Below are positions 57,987-64,000 of a DNA stretch of 64,000 nucleotides, piece after piece. This stretch comes from Jacaranda mimosifolia (Eukaryota > Streptophyta > Magnoliopsida > Lamiales > Bignoniaceae), in contig CM032117.1 of NCBI GenBank assembly GCA_018894105.1, forward strand, positions 29,182,501 through 29,246,500. Direction: 5' to 3'. Both the position numbers and the translations under genes were made by a program. Positions within the stretch are counted from its first letter, which is position 1, and every line of letters starts with the position of its first letter. The notes below the pieces were generated by a model. The model was not told the DNA's origin. It did not search any database and saw only the letters and a program-made list of their open reading frames with translations.

Positions 57987-59139
57987 AAGGCCTCCGACCT
58001 CCAGGGAATCGACCTTAGCGTCATAGTCCACTGCCTAAACATTGACCCCTCATATAAACTAGTAAAGTAGAATACCAGGACCTTCAATGCGGAGCGATGC
58101 CAGATCATAGAGAAGGAGGTCAACAAGCTTTTAGGGGCAGGATACACTGTAGAAATTCAGTATCCGACTTGGCTTTGTAATGTCATCCTTGTCCCTAATA
58201 ATGAGGGAAAATGGCACATGATTTCACTGATTTGATTAAAGCTTGCCCTAAAGATCCTTACCCCTCGCCTCGTATAAACTTATTAGTTGATTCTACTACT
58301 GGTTGTTAATTATTGAGTATGATGGATTGTGATCGATGCAATCCAAGGATATTACCAAATTTTTATGGCCCCGAAGATAGGGATAAAACATCTTTTTTCA
58401 TCCCCAATAGGGTATATATTTTCTAGTCATGCCTCTTGGGCTAAAAAATACAGGTGTGATGTATCAGAGGCTAGTGAACTTTATGTTTAAGAATGAGATT
58501 GGAAAATCCATGGAGGTCTATGTCAATGACATGATCGTCAAAACTAAAAAGGAACATAATCATCTGGCCGATTTCAACCACACATTTTCAATACTCAGAG
58601 CATTTAGCATGAAGCTCAACCCCAATAAATATACCTTTGGAGTGAGAGAAGGCAAATTCCTGGGTTACATGGTCAGCAAATGGGGGATCGAGGCAAACTC
58701 ACAGAAAATTCAGGCAGTTTTGGACATTAAGCCCCCTCAAACAGTTAGAGACATGCAGCACCTGGTCGGAAGGATCATAGCTTTGGGAAGGTTCATTGCT
58801 CGATTAGCTAACAAAAGCTTGCCATTTTTCAAGATCTTGAGAAATGCGAGGAGGTTGGGTTTCCAATGGACAGAGCAATACGACCAGGCCTTGATTGACC
58901 TCAAACATTATCTCTCCTCCGTGCCCATGTTTGCCAAACCTAAGCTGGGAGAAGTATTGCAACTATATTTAGCAGTGTTGTTGGATTCTATAAGCTTTGT
59001 CTTGGTGTCGACCAGAGATGGTTCCCATCAGCTCGTCTACCACAGCAGTAAAGCATTGCAAGGCCCCAAGTCCAAGTATCTTGAGATTGAAAAATTCGCC
59101 CTTGCCCTGGTCATAATAGCTCACAAGTTGAGACCCTAA
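57987..59139 (+). pseudogene. Tat gypsy reverse transcriptase and RNase H (broken)
   Basis: The RT fingers (57987-58428) are interrupted by stops and shifts. From 58429 a 236-codon frame runs MPLGLKNTGVMYQRLVNFMF, then the catalytic site as YVNDM where YVDDM is expected (58522-58536), then GYMVSKWGIEANSQKIQAV. RNase H continues with FQWTEQYDQALIDLKHYLS and LYHSSKALQGPKSKYLEIEKFALAL-like residues. The Asp-to-Asn change alone would inactivate polymerisation. Confidence 0.88.
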
Positions 59140-59329
59140 TTTCAATCTCACTCCATCGTCGTCCTGACGAACCAACCTTTGAAGTAAGTACTATTAAAAC
59201 CTGGCATGTCGAGGCGATTGACCAAATGGGCAATTGAGTTGGGTGAATTCGACATCACATTCCAATCCCAAACTATTATAAAAGCACAAGTATTAGTTGA
59301 CTTTGTTGTCGAGAGACTCGACCTACCCG

Positions 59330-59720
59330 ACTAGAATGAACATAACTCCCTTGTATGGATACTACATGTTGATAAGTCAACGACCTCTTCCAAATGAGGG
59401 ATTGACATCAGCTGTGCTCGCCACTTGCAGAGGAAAATGATTTTGCAATCAAGTTCAACTACATAGTAACTAACAATGAAGCAGAGTATGAGGCTCTCCT
59501 CGCTAGCATGAGGATGGCAGTAGATGGTGGAGTCGAGCTGCTAGTAGCCATCACCGACTCCCAGCTAATCGTAAAACAAGTCGAAGGAAACTTTGAGGCT
59601 AAAAAATCTACAATGAGCAGATACTTAGCTGAGGTCAAGAGACTCCAACGGCTATTCAAAAGTCTTTCCTTAGTCAAGTACCTTGATCAAAGAACGAATG
59701 TGCTGACGCACTATTGAAAT
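59330..59720 (+). pseudogene. Second (archaeal-type) RNase H domain of the Tat element
   Basis: Pieces read WILHVDKST, then TNNEAEYEALLASMRMAVDGGV and AITDSQLIVKQVEGNFEAKKS, then SRYLAEVKRLQRLFKS. This is the additional RNase H typical of Tat elements, with the D, E and D positions still present. Stops occur near 59395 and 59465, and a frameshift near 59698 damages the last motif (usually NxxADALA). Confidence 0.75.
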
Positions 59721-59959
59721 TCGCAAGCTCAGTAAAAGGGATAAGAGACAAGATAATAACTTTTCTAGTCACAATGAAGCTTACAATAGGTAACCCAGAT
59801 AAGCATTTAGTAGGGTAGATTGAAAAAACTCCTATTTCCTAGTAGGATGCTATAAAGGCGTATTTAAGATAAAAAACGACCCCCGAAGATAAGAGAAAAG
59901 TGCATAGACTCAGAGGTCAAGCCACTAAATTCGCACTTGACGAGCATGGACAGCTCTAC

Positions 59960-61070
59960 CGAAGGTCGATCTCCGGACCCCTACTGAGATGCCTAACTCC
60001 ATCCTAGGCAAGCGACATCTTGCATGAAGTCCATGCAGGTATTTGTGGCAATTACTTTTAAGGGTGGTCACTAGTGCATATAAGATCATCAGCTATGGAT
60101 ATTTTTGGCCGACTCTACTTAAAGATGCCATCGACTTTACCAGAAAGTGTCAATCCTGCCAGCTTTACTCGAACATCCCACATCAACCTACCTCGTCAAT
60201 GGTTAATGTACAGATACGTGGCCCTTCGACCAGTGGAGAAATGACATAGTCGGATCTTTTCCAAAGATGACAGGTCAAAGGAAATTTATGATCGTCATCG
60301 TTGAGTACTTTACGAAGTGGGTTGAAGCGAAGGTTGTACCTAAAATAACCGATGTCGCTGTTAAGAGTTACATATGGAAGAATATTGTCTACTGTTTTGG
60401 TTTACCCAAAGTCTTGATATCAGACAATGGGACATAATTTTAGAGCAGAAATATGAGAGCTTTGTGTGAAAACCTAGGGATTCGCCAACACTTCACTTCG
60501 GTAGGAAATCCCCAAGCTAACAGTCAGATAGAGGTCATGAACAGGACCGTGCTCGACCATCTCAAGGCACGACTGGAAGGAATCGGCGCAAGTTGGGTAG
60601 ACGACCTCCTAGGCATCTTACGAGCATACAGAAGAACTCCTCAAACAGCCACAGGTCACAGCCCTTACAGCCTGGTTTACGGATCAGAGACAGCCATCGC
60701 AATAGAACTAATCCAATACACAGTTCGAGTGATCCATTTCAACCCAATCAGAAATAGTTCAGAACATGAGCTCGATTTGGAGACCATTGACGAGCTGTGA
60801 CAGCAAGCTTACACCATGATGTAGAGATATAGGTCAAAGATGGAAGGACACTACAATAAGGGGGTTCGACCAAGAACTTTCAAAGTAGGCGACCTTTTCC
60901 TCAAGAAAGTCGAAGTATCGAAGAAAGTAGGAAAACTTGACCCCCAGTAGGGGGCCCATATTCGATGGTCAAGGTAGCAAACAACAATGTATATCGACTG
61001 GTAGACATGCTTGGGAATGAGCTTCCTCGACCCTAGAACGTGATAAACTTGAAGAAATTCTATGTGTAAC
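59960..61070 (+). pseudogene. Tat gypsy integrase (broken)
   Basis: The zinc region is HEVHAGICG...CQSCQLY (60015-60170). The catalytic core includes GSFPKMTGQRKFMIVIVEYFTKWVEAK (60250-60340; the usual VDYFTKW is VEYFTKW), LISDNGT followed by a stop (60417-60438), then NSQIEVMNRTVLDHLKARLEG with the glutamate, and GHSPYSLVYGSETAI. The C-terminus reaches LVDMLGNELPRP near 61035. Several stops and shifts are present (60051, 60249, 60438, 60800). Confidence 0.85.
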
Positions 61071-61153
61071 GATGCTCAAATCCCCTCATTATACCACAAC
61101 ACCCCTCTAAAAGCAATAAAGCTACACCCATTTGCACAGCATTTTGCTCATGT

Positions 61154-61350
61154 CACACGACAAGGGTTTCTAGCCCAAATTAACGAACGACTCAATCGTT
61201 CGGGGTTGACCCAATAGTCGACATCGATTTCACACCACACGACAAGACTTGTAGCCCAAATTAATGAATGACCCAATCGTTCGGAGTTGACCTAGTAGTC
61301 GACATCAATTTCAAACCGCACGATAGAGGCTTCTAGCCCAAATAGACGGA
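61154..61350 (+). repeat. 81-82 bp tandem repeat in the gypsy 3' untranslated region
   Basis: Units start CACACGACAAG at 61154 and 61236 and CGCACGATAGAG at 61317, giving 2.4 copies. Each contains TCTAGCCCAAAT-like, CAATCGTTCGG and AGTCGACATC blocks. The 61075-61153 stretch before it is non-coding. Confidence 0.85.
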
Positions 61351-61356
61351 CCACCA

Positions 61357-63306
61357 TGTAAGCAAGAGTAGTATTAGGATCCATAAATCAAAACTTTATA
61401 AGATAGAAAATAACTAAGCTACTCATGTGTCCAAGGATCTATTCATGCTATAGATCTGAATTAGGAAGAAAAATGATCTCTTGTAGCTCAAAACAAGGAG
61501 AAGATCAACTATCTCTCTCGGATCGAGAAATTGTCTGGAATCGGCACAACAAAAAGGTGTCAACCTTTGTCCTAGCTACACTGCTCCAAAAATCACCAAA
61601 TTAAATCTGGAACACCTCAACACATAAGGAAAGCTACTATAAAAAAACTGGATCAAAAATCCTTTCGGAATGCTCCAAAAAAAATCTCCAATCAGAAGCT
61701 GCTGCAGGTGGATCTCCAAAATCGAGCCAGTCAAGTGCCTTGCTTCTATTAATCTATCCACATACCAAACTATCTTCCAATTTTCCTTCACTATAAGCTA
61801 GAGTTAGACAGGAGAAAATGAGGTATAGGAGGCCAATTTTTAGGTTGGGAAGAAGAAGGAATGCAAAGTTCCAACTCATGATGCAATGCATGGAGAGAGA
61901 GAGAGAGAGGGAGATTTTGGAGGAAATGCAAGAATCTAATTGTCACACTTTCAGCAATGTGAGATCTGAATTTTGCTTATACTCTATATCTATATATAGA
62001 GGGTGGAAATTGTGATGCTAGTTGGAAACACACCTTCCTCAAGATGACTGCCCAAGTGGCATGCCAAGTTAGCAAAATTCAAATTCAAGTCTTACTTGAA
62101 TTTCATGTGCATTTCAATTTCATTTGGAATCTAATTCCAAATTAATTAATATGCTAATTTAAGTGAACACTTTATTTAAATTTTCCCTCCAAAAAGTATT
62201 CTTCCCATTAATTAAATTAAACACTTTGATTTAATTAATTAACATTTGATTTAACTCTTAAATCAAACAAGCTTAACTCTTAAGCTTAAATTAGTCAATT
62301 TAACTCTTTAAGTCAACTTGACCAACTAATGGTCAAGATGGTACCAAATAATTAACTCTTTAATTATTGATCTAATTTAACCCTTTAAATTAGTTGATTA
62401 ATTTAACACTTAAATTAATCAAACCAAAATTGACCGTTTAATTGGATCCTTGAAAATCGGTCACCAAAGGGATGATTTTTCTAACACTTAGAAATTGCTC
62501 TACCAATTTTGGAAGCTGATTGACTTTTCTGTGTGACCCAATAGGTTCTACCATTCATTGAACATGGGCTCACAACTCTTTGTGACTTTTGAATATCTTA
62601 TATTCATTTTAGTTTAAAACTTTTTTTAAACTAATCGACTCAATTTAATTAATCTCATTAATTGAAGAGTACCCAATCTCCATGGTCGATGTCCAACCTC
62701 AAGCCCATGGAGTCCAACTAATTGGCCAAAATGAATATTTTGGAGAACCATCATAGCTCTACGCGTACCATGCAATACGGTCCTTCCTTCTCTTATCTCC
62801 CAAAAGAGGCCTAGGTAAGATATTTGTCGGCTCCTTGATAGTGATACTATGTCTCTATTCTCAATGTTCGATTCCCTTGTGTGACCTCATCTTTGGAAAA
62901 CTCCTTTTCCAAATTATCACACTACCTTGCACAATGATTTCTTGGAATCAATCACTATAGAACACATAAGAGATACACTAGCCCTTCACAAAAGCAAGGA
63001 GTCAGAGATTTATGCATCGTTAGTTCAAGTCTATCCGAGTCTTAGATGCTTATCTCACAAGATCCTACGACTTAGAAGATTTGAGATCACAATCGTATAA
63101 GACTTATTCCATGATCACTACCCAGTGAACTAACCAAGTCCCGTAGTCATGTGTGATCTAAGGGTTTAATCCAAATGCAAGTGAAGCAATAAAGAGCATA
63201 AGATGAAGATGGCCATATAAAAAATATCATTCAATCAAGATTATTTTTACAAGGAAATAGCTTTTACAAGGCCAATCTAATTGGCTTGTCGGGTACTACT
63301 CCAACA
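61357..63306 (-). repeat. 3' LTR of copia element C5
   Basis: 1,950 bp from TGTAAGCAAGAG (the complement of an LTR end ...CTTACA) to CTCCAACA at 63306. It carries a (GA)n run at 61892-61911 and a TATA-like TCTATATATAGA near 61986-62001. It abuts gypsy sequence directly at 61357, so C5 probably inserted into the gypsy 3' region. The target duplication cannot be tested because C5 continues past the window. Confidence 0.82.
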
Positions 63307-63320
63307 ATCTCACACTTACC
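63307..63320 (-). other. Polypurine tract of C5
   Basis: On the sense strand a GGTAAGTGTGAGAT-like purine-rich stretch precedes LTR start TGTTGGAGTAG. Confidence 0.5.
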
Positions 63321-64000
63321 TTAAAGCCAATGCCCCATGGCCTTGAGACCCATATTCTCAAGATGTTCTTCAATGAACTTTTGCGCTAGGGGTTTATTTA
63401 GTGGATCTGCTATATTCTCTTCCAAGGCAACTCTCTCCACTTAGATGTCGCCTCTATCAATGATCTCCCAGATCAAATGATATCGCCTCAAAATGTGCTT
63501 AGATTTATGATGAGATCTTGGCTCTTTAGCTTGTGTCACTGCCTTGATGTTGTCACAATAGATGACAACTGGCTCAGCAATGCTAGGTACTACATTCAAC
63601 TCTTGAATGAAGTTTTTCATCCAAACACCTTGCTTTGCAGCTTCCGAACCTACAATATATTCTGTTTCAGTAGTGGAATCGATCGTGGTGTCTTGTTTGG
63701 AACTCTTCCAACTCAGTGCACCACCATTGAGGCAAAATATAAATCCAGAAGTGGATTTGAGCTCATCTATATCGGATTGGAAACTTGAATCAGAACCCCT
63801 CTAGTTTCAATTCTCCATTGCCGTATACGAAAAATAAGTCCTTAGTCCTTCTTCAGAACTTAAAGATTGCTTTCACAGCTATCCAGTAACTCTCATCGAG
63901 ATTGGATTGGAACCTACTCGTAACTCTTAGTGAGTGTGCCACATCCAGTCTTGTACATTAAACTGTATACATTATGCTACCAAATAGCAAAGGCATAATA
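63321..64000 (-). pseudogene. Copia RNase H 3' end of C5, cut by window edge
   Basis: The sense strand encodes the end of copia pol up to the stop at 63321-63323 (GLKAMGHWL), with RNase H homologous to 53,560-54,242. Opposing open frames such as 63477-63788 on the plus strand are shadows. The coding frame is broken by indels (for example near 63800 and 63870). The rest of C5 lies beyond 64000. Confidence 0.8.

Larger units (their letters stand above)
56421..61356 (+). mobile_element. Tat-type Ty3/gypsy element, internal region (5' truncated)
   Basis: Order gag, protease, RT, RNase H, second RNase H, integrase, then a non-coding 3' region with tandem repeats. The order and the additional RNase H before integrase are characteristic of Tat elements. 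The left side is cut inside gag by the copia LTR junction near 56420. The right side is interrupted by a minus-strand copia LTR at 61357. Neither gypsy LTR is in the window. Confidence 0.85.

Overview
This window looks like repeat-rich heterochromatin from a flowering-plant nuclear genome. It is AT-rich, and nearly every recognisable piece comes from decayed Ty1/copia and Ty3/gypsy LTR retrotransposons, a CACTA DNA transposon, or an endogenous plant pararetrovirus (Caulimoviridae). I found no intact host gene. The species cannot be named from the sequence.

Layout. 1-4508: the 5' half and 5' LTR of a minus-strand copia element (C1) that continues off the left edge. 4517-7409: a small non-autonomous Tat-like gypsy element with two LTRs. 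7410-8428: unassigned sequence. 8429-8633 and 43766-45761: one plus-strand copia LTR split in two by a second, minus-strand copia element (C2, 8634-43765), which is bounded by the 5-bp target duplication CTTAC. C2 itself carries two insertions. Its 5' LTR holds a non-autonomous CACTA transposon (35174-42147, target duplication GGT). Its 3' LTR is broken by an 18.5-kb block (about 8953-27438) that contains the pararetrovirus. 45762-48616: a patchwork of copia pieces. 48617-56420: a plus-strand copia element (C3) with gag-pol and 3' LTR. 56421-61356: a plus-strand Tat-type gypsy element with gag, protease, RT, two RNase H domains, integrase and a 3' tandem repeat. 61357-64000: the 3' LTR and RNase H end of another minus-strand copia element (C5).

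The most striking structure is at 12586-27134. Two near-identical copies of one pararetroviral genome lie tail to tail, with arms of about 6.87 kb around a 281-bp spacer. The gene order is movement protein, then coat protein-protease-reverse transcriptase-RNase H, then a downstream ORF of unknown function. Copy A (plus strand) has the complete movement-protein region but many stops. Copy B (minus strand) lacks the first ~530 bp but keeps a fully open 485-codon downstream ORF. Both copies share a nonsense codon in RT, so they descend from one defective ancestor. Their promoters point at each other across the spacer. Any transcript from either would contain a self-complementary leader hairpin and then run antisense to the other copy, so the locus is a natural candidate source of dsRNA and small RNA.

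All the coding regions except the downstream ORF of copy B are broken by stops or frameshifts. Many of the changes are C:G to T:A, as expected for long-methylated DNA. Domain calls come from motif recognition by eye. Family names below clade level (Tork-like, Tat-like, florendovirus-like) are tentative.
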